Shown: positions 12,294 through 24,502 of the stretch, in pieces
Layout: each line of letters opens with the position of its first letter
Numbering within the stretch: the stretch's first letter is position 1
Source of the DNA: Pyrrhoderma lamaoense
Taxonomy: Eukaryota; Basidiomycota; Agaricomycetes; Hymenochaetales; Hymenochaetaceae
Direction: 5' to 3'
Assembly (NCBI GenBank): GCA_002794735.1
Contig: NBAZ01000013.1
Span: forward strand, 604,875 to 668,874
DNA: 64,000 nucleotides
The notes under the pieces: model-generated
Database searches by the model: none
Told to the model about the DNA's origin: nothing
What the model saw: only the letters and a program-made list of their open reading frames with translations
Made by a program: the position numbers and the translations under genes

Positions 12294-15200
12294 TCAACTA
12301 AGCATAGCAGACGTAGAGTCTCCACTCGCTCCTCCATCTCGATCGTCATCAAGTCTATCAAAACACAACAGAACAAAACAAGGATAACAACAGATCAGCA
12401 ATCACTCCCTTTTCTAAAATCTAAAACCAAAAGAAGAGAGGGGGAGAGGGGATACAAACAAAACTCACAAATAATTCCTCTCAATCTCACTCAAAATACT
12501 CAAAAAGTCCCAGAGGTAGGCATGGGCTCGAGCAGCACTAGCAGGAGCCGTCTCCGCCCTCCGAACGGCATCTAACAACGTACTGGCCACGAACCTGACT
12601 TTATGCACCAACGAAGGCCCGTTCGTCGCTATGCTCTGGATCGGTATGGAGTGTAAGACGTTGAGTAGGTCGGAGGCGACGGCTTCTCGACCTTCGGCTA
12701 CGGCCTGTTCGTGCTCTTCGATCGTACGTGTGTCGGGTGAGGGAACGCGTAGTTGGGAGATTAGCTCGTCTCGGTATTGTTCGATTACGAATCGGACGAG
12801 TTGCTAGAGGATATCATAGGAGGGAGGTATTCAGATTAGTACTTTCTTCATTCACTTACAAGGTTCACCGAAATGAAGAAGAAATAGTGTAGAAAAAAAT
12901 GTGGAGAAGGGGAGACGCTAAGGGCCCAACCACGGTAAATAAAGAAAGATGGCTTGGGCTTGAGAACTAGGGAGAAAAGAGACCCAAAAAAGGAGCGCTA
13001 GCCTCCAAGCTCTAGAAAATGATTATTATAGATTATAGTTACAGTTTCGAGTTTTTCAGTTTTAAAACCACCACACTTCCCGACCATCAAACTTAACGGA
13101 CTAGATGTTAAGAAGGAGTTCAAAGAAGTAGAAGTAGAGAGGAGTAGTCTTACGCCGACTCCTTCATTAAGGGCGCCTACTAAACTTGGAGTAACTACAT
13201 GTGCCCTTAAAAGGGCTATCTCTTCTACCTAACCGCACGAGTCGACATAATCGCATACTCGACGTCGGGTTAGAGGACAAGAGGGGACAAGATTCCCAAT
13301 ATCGTCATCCTCATTTACTGAAAGAGAGAGAAAGAAAAAAGTTATAAACAGAAACAGAGATTAAAAGACGCCGACAACACGCGCGCCTCTCCCTCTGTGT
13401 GCTCTCCTAAACACTTGTACCAGGGGTTCGAAGGCGCACACGCACGCACCCAGACAATCGCACGGTGTGCTCAGTGCCCAGAGACCAAGAGCAAAAAGTA
13501 AAGACGAAGAAAATCCGGATGGGGAGAGTAAAGAAAGAAAGAAAGGTAAAAGAGTTGTTTAAGATTAAGAAGAGAAAATGAAGAGAGAGTAGGCAGTAGC
13601 TCCCCGTATCCAATCACAATAGAACAATAGACATAGACCACAAACCCACCAAAAATAAAATTGAAAAAAAATTTAAAAAAAGGGGGAGGGAGAAATCAAA
13701 CACACCTGGGTAACATACAAATTAGCCTGCATGACAAGGAACGCATTCGACGCATTCACACGACTCGTATTCGGATTATCAAAAAAGTCTTTGACCTCCG
13801 CGAACGTCGCCTGCCTAAAGCCAGCTCCACCGAGTTCAGCGAGGTGTAGACCGGAAGTTGGCCCGCCACTGGTCCCTCCTGATCCTGTCCCACCTCCACC
13901 TGGTCCTGAAGGCCCAGTACCTCCTCCGGAAGTAGTACCACCACCACCTCCTCCTCCTCCACCTCCACCAACTCCATTCCCATTCGTTGATGTTCCACCG
14001 GCTGACGTCCCTCCATTAACACACCACCGCCAATACCACCAACACCAACACCGCTCCCGTTAGCCGAACACCCAACGACGCTCTTCAACCTCAACGGAGC
14101 AGGCGTGTGCATCAACGCACTCATAATCCTCGTATGCAACGACCTCACTTCTTCCAGCCTAGCAGTCGCGAAATGCCCTTGAGGAGGAGACCGCTTGTCG
14201 ACCCGGATCCGGACTTGGATCTCGCCTAGTAATGCGAATATTCGAGAGATGTAGTTCAGGCCTGATACGATTGCTGTCTTGCCGTGTGGTTGTGGGAGAA
14301 TGCCGTTTGGTGTTATGCTAGAAAGGAGAGAGAGAGGGCGGGGAGGGAAGGGAAGGAAATTATTGACAAGACAAGACAAAATAAGAGTAGAGTGGGAGGG
14401 AATAGAGGACGTTAGTGAGTTTGTCAGGTAAGCAGGGAAAATTAGGTAAGAAAAATCAAGTAAAGGAAGTAGAGATAAGAAAGAATGTACAATGAAACAA
14501 GTTAACTCTCGGCACGAGATCGGGAGGAGCCCAGGGGGGGTGAGGCAAGGGCGAGCAAGGGGAGGGGTAAGGCACGAAGCAAAGCATAGACAAGAAAGGA
14601 AACTGAATAGCATTTAATGAAAAGAAAAAAAAGAAATGCTGATCTCCGAGGGAGAGGCGGAAGTTGGATCACTGAAAGGGGGGAGGGAATAAAGGGAAAG
14701 TGTGTGAGAGGGGGGTGGAACTTCGGATAAGATTCGGGTGGGTGAGAAAAAAAAGTTAATGAAAAGGTAAAATAGACAAGAGGGGGTGGGGCGGGGGAAA
14801 TGATCACGGATGAGGGAGTAGGTAAGAAAGGGACCAAACAACCCAAGCAAACAAACAGTCCAAAAAAGGGAAGAGAGGAAAAGTAGGGGAGAAGCCGAGG
14901 GAAGGGAGAGAGAATTATATCCCATATTTAATGATATTATTATTACCAAAAAAAATGTAATAATAAAAAATAAAAGTAAAGAAACAAAGTGCCAAAAAGA
15001 GAAATAAAAAATAAAAAAAAGAGAGTGAACAAGACGTACTACTCATCATCCACCTCTTTCGGGAAATGCAACGTACAGTCCTCGTCACGAAGACATATCG
15101 GGCGACCCAGCAAGATCGACATCGATTTGTCTGCACCGAATAATAGCCAGAACGTTCGTCGTCTGATCTCACACTCGATAGGATCAAGTCCTTCGTATGA

Positions 15201-17238
15201 CGTCTCTTCATGCATGTGCAGTGTCACCGCTATGTGCGCTGCTTCTCCGAATGAGGCATGAGACGTTGCGTCATGGCCTTCACAGAAATGATATACAGTA
15301 TCGCTATTTGCGGGCAGGGGGGCAGGTGGGGAGGAAGAGGAAGTTGAGGGATTTATAAAAGACATATGGAAGACCAATAACACGTCAATAAACCCCGGTT
15401 AGAGAACATAAAGAGTAATGAAAAAGAGTGTGATAATCAGAACTATGAAATCCAAAAAGAACAAGAGAGATAGAGAGAGAGAGGGGGGGGGAGTATGCGT
15501 GTGTTCACTCACAAATACCGAATGACAACATGAATAGACTGAGGCGGGTCATAAGAAGCAACACTAATATGTCTACTCGACTCGTGACAAATCTGCGCAA
15601 GCTTCCGCACCGTATGTCGTTCCATAGGTAAAAACGATCGTGGGACCTGAACGAGCGTAGACGCACACGTACTCATCACAAGCGCAAAAAACAACGGGTC
15701 CCTCTCCTCCCTCCTAGCATGTAAATCAGCTATAAACGACGGCTTGTGTACACATGGCGTTAGCGGGTACACAAAATCGAAAAAGAGATTGATGATAAGC
15801 ATTATTGTATCCCTAGGAGCGACGTCTTCAAGACGGTGAGGGCGGTAGTAGTATGAGAGTGGGGGAGAGCACTAGGCGGAGGGACAGGTAACTGAGCTTG
15901 TTGTTTATACGCCGCGGACCAGTTGTAAAGTGGGTAGGTATTGAACGGGTCAGCAGAGGATGGCGATATAGCAGCCGCAGCACTTGGCGAGCTACTCGAC
16001 ATCGACCGAGCACTACTCCCTAAAGGCGATCCAACAGAAGAAGACTCAGACATACGCCTACCCATACTCGTAATCGTATGCATACCAGGATAGTGGGGAT
16101 GAAAAGTATCAGCGGCAATCGGGTAGCGAGAAGGAGGGATTGAGGCTGTCGTTGAGCCTTGGATGGTGTTGAGAGAGCTTAGAGAGGGTTCGATGAAAGC
16201 CGAGGAAGGAGTTTGGGATGGAACGACCGAGGGCGGTTGGGGTTGTGTTGTCGGACTCTTTCTTGTACCGTTAGGAGAAGCAGCGTCTGAGATGTCCACT
16301 CCGTTACCTGATTGAGCTGCGGCAGCAGCCGCTGCAGCCTCTTGAAGGCGCCTCAAATACCTATTCACAGAATGCAAAAAGAAAATAAGGGAAGGAGGGG
16401 AAGTGGGTAAGTGATTGGGGGGGAGGAATATGTAGACGCGGATGCGCATGTACCGAGCGGACGCAATGTAAATGAATGATGAGCTGATGACGCCGGAGAG
16501 CGAGAGATAGCATATACGAGACGACTCACAAGTTTGGAGGGCCGCGTTTTTTGGGTTGGTAGTCGTAGGTACATGGGATACCAAGGGTGATACAATGCTT
16601 GCATGCCGTCTGGGGATCATCTTGATTCTCGCGTGCACAACGCACCTTGCGAGCACGACATGCGTCACAGCCTATCGTACATAGTCATCGTAAGTAGATA
16701 GTCGCATACATTGTATTGTATTCGTAGTCGGAGTCGTTGACGTTGTTGTTGTTAAAGCAAGGCAAGGCAAGCGGGGGAGGAGGAGAAGGGGAAAGAATGA
16801 GGCATGACGCGCGGTGAGCGGCCCGGAGTAATAACGGTATAGGCAATAAAGGTGGGGATACGGGGGAGGGGGGGGGATCGAAGATGGAGAATAAGAAGAT
16901 ACTTACTTTGTGACTGCCGTCTGTTATTCGTGTAGACCATCGTTGACGACGTCGGGAACGACGACAAAGATAAGGGATAAAAGGAAGACCAGTCAATGAA
17001 GAGCAACACAGATGGTGGTTGTAGAAAGAGAGAGGAAGACTGGGGAGGGAAGGGGAGCAAGGGAGAGAGAAGGGGGGTGATGGAGAGCGAGAGGGAGGGA
17101 GAGAGAGAGAGAGCGGGGAAGACTCGGAAGATGGACTCACTTTCTCTTGATTGGCTGTTTGTCCTCCTGGACTGCTGCTCCCCCACACGAATTCTTATTC
17201 TCCTCCTTCGGCTCCTTCTTCTCAGCATCCACAGCCAT
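12294..17238 (-). CDS. Zn(2)Cys(6) transcription factor with fungal-specific regulatory domain
   Basis: Minus-strand exons: 17238-17141, 16920-16907 (14 nt), 16671-16530, 16360-15513, 15303-15043, 14317-13706, 12803-12469, 12354-12294. The binuclear zinc cluster reads CDACRARKVRC, then CKHC and IPC, giving all six cysteines, followed by a basic PKKRGPPN. A poly-Ala and Ser/Pro linker leads into the middle-homology domain, with landmarks LFFDFVYPLTPC, RRRTFWLLFGADKSMS and LGRPICLRDEDC, then VDKRSPPQG. The C-terminus is acidic and Ser-rich. It should bind DNA and regulate transcription; the target genes cannot be read from sequence. Two places break frame by one base: about 15825-15872, where a poor 48-nt intron could also rescue it, and a Gly-rich stretch near 14005-14030. 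The start is taken at MAVDAEKK; an upstream exon cannot be excluded. The intron between 13706 and 12803 is 902 nt. Confidence 0.85.
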
Positions 17239-18935
17239 ACTACTACTCGTCGGCGTACTCGACGATGAAGGCGAGAGCGAATCCTGGTAAACGTCCCAGA
17301 GCTCGTACCGCTACTCGTACTCCGTTCACTCTTTGCTGGTCGACAAGCTGGCATATATATATATATATATATGTATGTATGCGTATAGTATATTTATACG
17401 TATCCGAATATCAAATATTTCTTTTTTTTTGTGAAATATATTCGTGAACGCAGCTCCTTGCCTATAGAGGGGGGGGGGGGGGGGAGGAGCTGGAGTTAGC
17501 TGAAGGGCCTTAATGCTAATAGAGACCAGCTACCCACCAAATGTTCGCGTCGCGCGGATCGCTATTTTTTTTTCGGATGTGTCCCTTAACTTTCCTCCCC
17601 TCGGTGGCTTCAAACGGATCGATGTCTTGCCAGATATATATAAATCACCCCCTCAACTGTGGATTGCTGGCGTATCCCTTGCTGTCTACGTCGCTCGATA
17701 CTGTTAGTTAGTACTGCTAATACTCCCCTTCGGAGTCAACCTTTCTTCCCTCTCTTTCTCTTTTCTTCTTCTTCAGCCTCTTTGGCGAAATGGGGATATT
17801 GTCCAGCTAGGACGGCGGTGCGATGATAGTAGTAGAAGCAACAACAGTGAGAGAGCAACAAGAGGAATAAGAGCGGCAGCTAGTAAACGTGTAGAGGGAT
17901 GAAGGGGTCGGGTTATATATCCCCCTCTGTCAATGTATGGGTCTAATGATCCGCTGGCAGACAAACAAAAAAAGGGGGAGGAGGAGGCAGAGGAGGGTAC
18001 GGAGGAGGAGAGAATATTTATATTTATATTTATATATATATTCCTGTAGAGAGAATCAATAAAGGAGATAATAGAAGAACGGAATATAAAATAAGATATA
18101 AAAGGGAATAGTCAAAATCGCAAAGAAGACGAAGGGTCAGGGTTTTTTCGTTTTTAATACTTATTTATTTATTTTAGAAAATGCAGAAGAACGGGAAGGT
18201 GGAAGGGAGGGGGAAGAGGACGACGACGACGGGAGTCACGGCAGAGCGGGAGAGCGGAGAAGTGGGTGACAACTCGTATGTTATTTTTCTACTGTGTATC
18301 CTCTGATTCCACTACATCAGGTATATTTTTCTTCGAATGATCGATTTTGAGCTGTCTGATTTCCGTTCGTTCGAGGCCAACGGCGCTCAACTTGATATAG
18401 TCCATCGGTCCACCACCCAAGCCCCAGGTCTCCCGGGGTCCTCCCAAAACCCATCGTCATCCATCCGCCCGTTAGGGATTATCCCCGTCGCAACAGCCCA
18501 TTCCCTCTCGGCCCCGGTATCTCTTTTCAATTTAGTATCGCATCATCCCGTATATTATAATTGTTCCTCTTATTTCTTCCCTCATTTTTTCTTCTTTTCT
18601 TTTCTCTTTTTTCAATTTTTGATTATTACCAATTTACCCTTACTTTTTTTAGCCCTACCGCTGTAAATTACTCTCACGTGTACGTGTACGTACCTTGACC
18701 CTTTGCGGTTGCCGTAAAATTCAATATTGATGATCTGCAGCCGCAACCCTACGTACGTCAATCACAAGTGACAGTACTTTGTATCAATGTATGTGCATCC
18801 GCTGCAATTTCTGTGTGTGCTCAACCCCCCCCCCCGTATAATTCTAATTTCTATCGCATTATTCTAGTCCTAGGTCCCTATACTACATCTCACAATACTC
18901 AAGGTAAAAGAGAAAAGTGGATTTGATCCCCGATT
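17239..18935. other. Intergenic region with simple repeats
   Basis: No gene recognised in this 1.7-kb stretch. It contains an AT dinucleotide run at about 17353-17373, an uninterrupted G tract of about 18 near 17468, a TATATTTA-rich stretch near 18015-18040 and a C tract near 18826. It is the upstream region of the Zn2Cys6 gene and the 3' flank of the PPR-like gene. Confidence 0.55.
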
Positions 18936-21900
18936 TCAATTCAACCTCCCGTTAGATTTCAGTACTCTCAGCATCTGAACAGCCTCCTCGTTCCCAATTT
19001 CTCCGTCCCTCTGTGCGCGCCTCACACAATCAGCGACAAACCTCCCGAACGCCCAAAGTCTCTCCACTTGTTCTTGCTCCTTGTCCCTGTTCTCGTTTCC
19101 AGACCGATTTTGATTTTGCATCTGCTTCTGTTCTTTGAGTAATAGTCTAGGTCTGACGAGTACGCGCCATAAATGGAATAAGGCAGTTGCGTCGCGAGCC
19201 CTTCGAGCTGCGTTCAACACCGTCTGTAAATCTGGCGGGTTTCTTCATCGAGCTAAAGTTCGAGCTGGTGACTATCGCACAAGCTTGTCGGACGAGCGAT
19301 CTACGCCATACTTCTTCCTTCCTTCCGATTTCATCAATCCTGTTCTTACCCCTTCAACGGCCAAATTAGACGAAGCGCTAGATCTCCCCCACCTTCTTCT
19401 ACCAAGGGACTCAACTCGTCTACGATGGCATTTAATAATGCACTCCCAGCTTTGGCGTTAGTTCTTTCATTCCCAGCCTCAACTCTCTCTCGTAAACCCT
19501 GCTCGCGACCTCTAATTCCCCACTCTCAACAGCCCCGAGGACGACAGCAGAAAACGAATGCAAGTCGACGTTCATCCTGATCCTCATCATCTCAACCAAC
19601 ATCTCCTCCGCCCTCCCGATATCCCGCCTAGCCATCTCCCATAGAATCACGTTCAAGTCAGCCACGTCTGGGATCTCCTTCCGTTTGAGTAGATGTTGGA
19701 AGCTTTGGTTCCGCGGGAGACTAGACCGAGTGTGTAGGACGCACGGGCTAAGGCGTTTAGGTCGTAATGAGACGCCTTGCTCAGCGGTTCTTTCGTCCTC
19801 TCGAACGCTTCGTAGACCGTCATCGCGAATAGATAGTCGTCCTTACTACCCTTACTACTGATACTACTATCATCATCACCATTGTTATTAGAATTTACAG
19901 TAGAATTAGTAGTCGTCGCGGTACCGGCACCCGTGTGCTCATCTACAGCAATGCCAAGATCAGCAGATTTAGTTTGTCTGATATTCCATTCTTCTCCTTC
20001 TCCTTCTCTTCTTCTTCTGTTTCATCGTTTCGGCATTTAGACTTTCCTCATTGACGTCCGTTGTCGAGGGGGTAAGAGACGGAGGATGATTATGAAATGT
20101 GTTGACAACCGAGGCCGTCTCATCCCCCTCCTCCTCTCCTCCTCCGATGATGACAACGATGACGACGACGAAAACGACGACAGCGGCGGCGGCCTCCGTC
20201 CGGCAAACAGATTGACAAGATTAAGCATACATCTAGCATGTCCAGTAACCAATTCCGGTTCGTCAGGTCCCAAAGCAAACAGTTCCCATAGCTCCCGACT
20301 TTCTTTCAGATACCCTCGAGAAGCATACAACGCGACGATCCGGGCACGGTCATACCGATTCACAAACTTGTCCTCCCCTCTCTTCACCCTCCTCAATATT
20401 TCTTGAGCTACACGTTCCGCCAACGCCCGATCTTTACGTTCTTCAATTACATACCGTAGAAACCAGATCGACGTGCCCCTCCAGGAACACCAGTGGCAGT
20501 GAGAGAATAATTACTGATATCATTATTATTATTATCAATAATAGTCATATTGTCTTCATCCTCTTCTTCTTCTTCCTTCCTCCTTCTTTCATTTTTCAGA
20601 GTCGGAGTCAGTCGTCGAGTTAATTTGAGGTAGAGATTCGAAGCGACGTTGTTCCCCTTAGTCGAACGCGCCGTCTCGACCAGTGAACGGATCGTCAGAG
20701 GTTCAATTTCGAAATCCGGTTTCCGATGCAGAATTCTCTCAACAAGGGTAAGACAACCGTCAAGATAGTCGGCATGAGATGAGAAAGTGGTAAGAACTTC
20801 ATTAAAGTAGGCTTCATCTCCAATATCGGTTAACCTCCCTGGACCTCTATAGTCGAGTAAATTGTTTACGCATGCTAGCCATCTAAGACTGACACACGCG
20901 CGTACCAACGCTGCCCTGACAAAGACGACTAAGATGGCGGGATCGGCTGGACAGTTGAGGATTGCGTTCGCGGTGATTGCCCCCTTCTCGACTAGCATTT
21001 GTAAAAATGAGAAAACCAACTCTCGAAGACGCCCATCGTCAGTTTTCTTCCTTTCGCTGCTCTCTGATACGTATTGGATCAGGAGAAAGAGGTTCCATGT
21101 CAGATTGTCCTCAGGGACTTTCTTGCACCAACAGTCTCTTTGGGCTTTTGAGGCGGGAAGAATTGCTCTGGTGAAGCCAGATGTCCGTGGTTCAGGAGAG
21201 CGAACAAGAGATCGTTGTTTTGAGAGAGCGTTTTGGGACTTTGGGCTTTGAGAGACTTTATGATTAATAGGAGAATTTCAGTAGTGAGTGGCGAGTCGAA
21301 TCTTTCGTGACGGGGTAACAGGAGTAGCCTGGAGAGTTGAAGACAGAGTGTACGTGAAGCACTTTCGTCTACACGACGGAACGCGAGGCGAAGGAGATTT
21401 TGGAGCGTTTCATAAAAGTCTATATAACGTTCCTCGCTGACGGTCTTGTTGAGTGCAACCATATCTTTAGCAATGGCATTAACGGCACTTGAAGAGGAGA
21501 TTGAATAGGAAACTTGGAGGAGCATCTCAAAGAGCGGGAAAGGGAGCGCTTCTATTCCGTGTTTTCGTGCGTGCAAGTATGCTCCAACAATTGTTTGTCC
21601 ATTCGGCATGCTGGAGTCATTGCTATCAGATAATGCATCTTCCCTGTGTTGTTGTTTCTTTTCTCCAAAGCAGACTCCAGAATGACCAGAAATTTCTCGG
21701 GTACGCCAGTCTCTCCGAAGACCGTGACGCCTTGTCTGATGGGGTTAGCGAGGGCGTAGAAAGGGTACTGTTGATTCCCTTCTCCAGGTATCCACAGTCA
21801 TTCGACTGTTTTTGATTAGTATTAGACGTTCCTTTTGTAGAGTATGAAGCAAAATTGCGGGTGTGATCCGTTCTGTTAATTTTGGCAAAGCGATCATTGT

Positions 21901-22030
21901 TGATATTAGTTTTGTTTCTTTTCGAAATTACTTGTGAGTATGATGCTCTAGGTATTGCCTTGTAAGGGCTTGAAAGTACTCCCGAAACGTCACAGTGCAC
22001 TCGGCGGAATGAGCGGGAGCACAGAAACAT
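18936..22030 (-). pseudogene. PPR-like mitochondrial protein gene, interrupted by many frameshifts
   Basis: Coding sequence reads through about 3.1 kb with no obvious intron, but it hops frame repeatedly. The N-terminus (MFLCSRSFRRVH, then many Arg, Ser and Asn with few acids) looks like a mitochondrial presequence. Later segments resemble helical-repeat RNA-binding proteins: LYASRGYLKESRELWELF near 20330 and NVILWEMARRDIGRAEEML near 19640 have the spacing of pentatricopeptide repeats. Frame changes fall near 21785, 21670, 21110, 20475, 19700, 19460 and 19260, with others in low-complexity Ser/Glu runs near 20150 and 20000. Most are repaired by one added base, for example GCTTCC to GCTTTCC near 19695. 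It is either a true gene with consensus errors or a decaying one. If functional, it would most likely act in mitochondrial RNA processing or translation. Confidence 0.6.
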
Positions 22031-24502
22031 GAGTTAGCTATAGAAAAAAAATGTAGAAAAGAAAAAGGAGAGGTTTGTTATTTTTGATAAGTAAAAATAA
22101 GGATTGATAGGATGCATACGACATAGTAGCCCCCTTTGTATGTCAATGGCGCCCGCACGAAGATATGAAATATATAAAATTGTATGTGAGCACTCCTCGC
22201 CGCCAACGTCGAACTCGGACTTGTAGAGTGTTTGCAAAAACGAAAGATCTCGTGTCTATTTGTCATGCGTGCCGAACACTCCTCCCTTTTTTGGAAAATT
22301 TTCAACTCCGATCCCCTGAGAATGATATTCTTTCTTTTTGACAAGTGTCCTCTTTAAAAACAACTGTGAGCATCCAGACTTCAGCTGATACTCGAGAGTT
22401 GCATGCAGCAGATGTATCAGAAGAAAAATAAGCTCTGAATCCAAGTGATACACATTCCAACCATGCTTCTCATCAACATTTTCACAGTTGATAAACTGGC
22501 GTTTTGGAGCTACTGGGAAAAAAAACAAACGACTATCTGCTTCTTTGCTCCCTAATCTGATATTCTTCTATTCGCAACTTTTTCCTGACATTTGATACTT
22601 TTCAAATATGTTTTTTTTCTTTATCTTGAATATCATGGGAGCTTGTAAAACATCTGAAGCGCTTTGTTGATCACTCAAGCACGGGTTGACTAGAATATCC
22701 AAGTTCTCTGATGAGGTGTATCTTTGGCGTTGTCAGATTGCGTGCTACAGAAACTTCATTATTGCGCTATTGGTCTACTCGTCCATTATCACAACGTTAC
22801 TAACATCACTAGGACCTGTCTCTTGGATGATTATACCTCTGTTAGCGCTTCTTAGACCCTTCATGGGAAGGATGGGCATTTCTCTATACAGCAAAATCCT
22901 CGTCTAAGTTTCTTCTAGTCTTTTTCTACGTTTCATCGACAGGAATGATATAGATACCTTTCGGCGCCTATCGAACGTGTAAATATCTAATTGTGTAACC
23001 ACAAGGTACTTTTTTGATACTTTCTTTTATTTGTCTACCAGCGCTGCCGTTCAGAGGTCTCGGGGTCTCTGATCCTTTCCGTAATTCTTCATCCCGCCTT
23101 CTTGTCCTCTTACTTCCAGGTGACTTGCTAAACGAATCGGAAAAGGAAAAAGGAGTTGAGCCCTCGGGTAAATCCTATAGCTCATTAAAAGCACCATATC
23201 CGGTCCCTAGGTTCGTTGTATGTATGTCAGAAATCCTAAAATCTTGTGTCCGGATCCGTGCGAGGGCGCATGTGATAGCATCGTATATCTCCCTTACTTC
23301 CTTTCATTTTCCCCGACTGGGGTTTTTGCGCTTCTTCTTCTTCAATGATCGCGGTTATTTGGGCCACGAAACTAAAAGGAGGGAATACATACGTATGTGC
23401 GTGTGTTGTTTGAATTGAGTTAGAACAGTCTGTTCTAACCATTTACCCCGGCTGATCGTCGGGTGCACCTTGGACTTAAACGGAAGAATCCTGTAAAATG
23501 AACTACGTCTATAGGATCGTAATTTGTCTTTCCGGATGAGCGACTTTAGAGTGATGTATTCTTGTTGGCGTTCAGTTTTCTTTGGTCGTCAGTCGGTCGG
23601 CGGAAAGCGAGACTGGACCCGTTTGACTTCGTCTACCATCCTTTTTACTCCCGGACCTATACTATGTATCCCGTCTGGATAGAGGGTTTGTGCCTGATAT
23701 CATACTGTGACAGAATGTGGCGTTGCCTGCTATTTTGAGTCTATAAACCAATAATTGTTCACTAACAATATCTCAACAAGTTCCGAACGCTGGCGTCTAC
23801 ATACTTGTAACAGAGTGAAACTGTCGCATCAACGATTATCAGAGATCATTTCATTTTCCACACACGCACATTGATAAAAGTGGTTTTTACCATCGCTCCC
23901 GAAGTGGTCTCACCATCAGGTGGCCTTCGGACGTTTTTCAGGACACTGTATTCTTATGAGGACCCTTTTTATGTTGAACACCGAGCACATGGAAAAGTCC
24001 AGAGCCCAAACAATCTGAACATATCACTTGATGTGTTTCTTCATGTATTGTCATAAATGCCTCTATTGTACTTGTACTTGGCATTGCAACCGGTACCTGT
24101 ACAACTATGTGTCTGGATCTCCGTTTTTATGAGAGGAGCTTTTAGAATGCTAGAATAAAATATGTTTTGCGCTTACATGCTACCTGCAATATGTCTGGAA
24201 GATGTGTCAAATTGCTGCATGACATAGGATTAAAGGGAATAGTAGAATTACATGTAATGTACCCACATGGAAATTTGTCGGTCATCATTTTTGATTAGGA
24301 AAGCGTGCCGATCCCACGCTTGCGACTGTCGGAGAGGCATGTCACGGCCAGCATTGAACAACTCTTCGTAGCCTTGGTATTCAAAGTATAATTCAATTTC
24401 ACGATCTTCCTTCTCTGTGCTCGGACTTTCTCAAGAGACATAATAATACAAAGCTAAACTCTAATCCGTTCTAGAGCTACCTTAACGGCTTAGCAGAAAC
24501 GA
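22031..24502. other. Intergenic region between divergent PPR-like and GRASP genes
   Basis: This 2.5-kb stretch holds only short unrelated ORFs without splice-supported extensions. The sequence is ordinary mixed composition. I see no gene, RNA or mobile-element signature. It must contain both promoters. Confidence 0.5.

Noticed and set aside
14502..14949. Overlapping minus-strand ORFs of 111-114 residues inside the Zn2Cys6 gene
   Set aside because: They lie in an intron with CT-rich transcript sequence and give Ser/Leu/Phe/Pro strings from composition alone.
15825..15872. A 48-nt intron to explain the frame change in the Zn2Cys6 gene
   Set aside because: It keeps phase, but the donor GTGCTC and acceptor GAAG are poor compared with all other introns here; a missing base is more likely, though not excluded.
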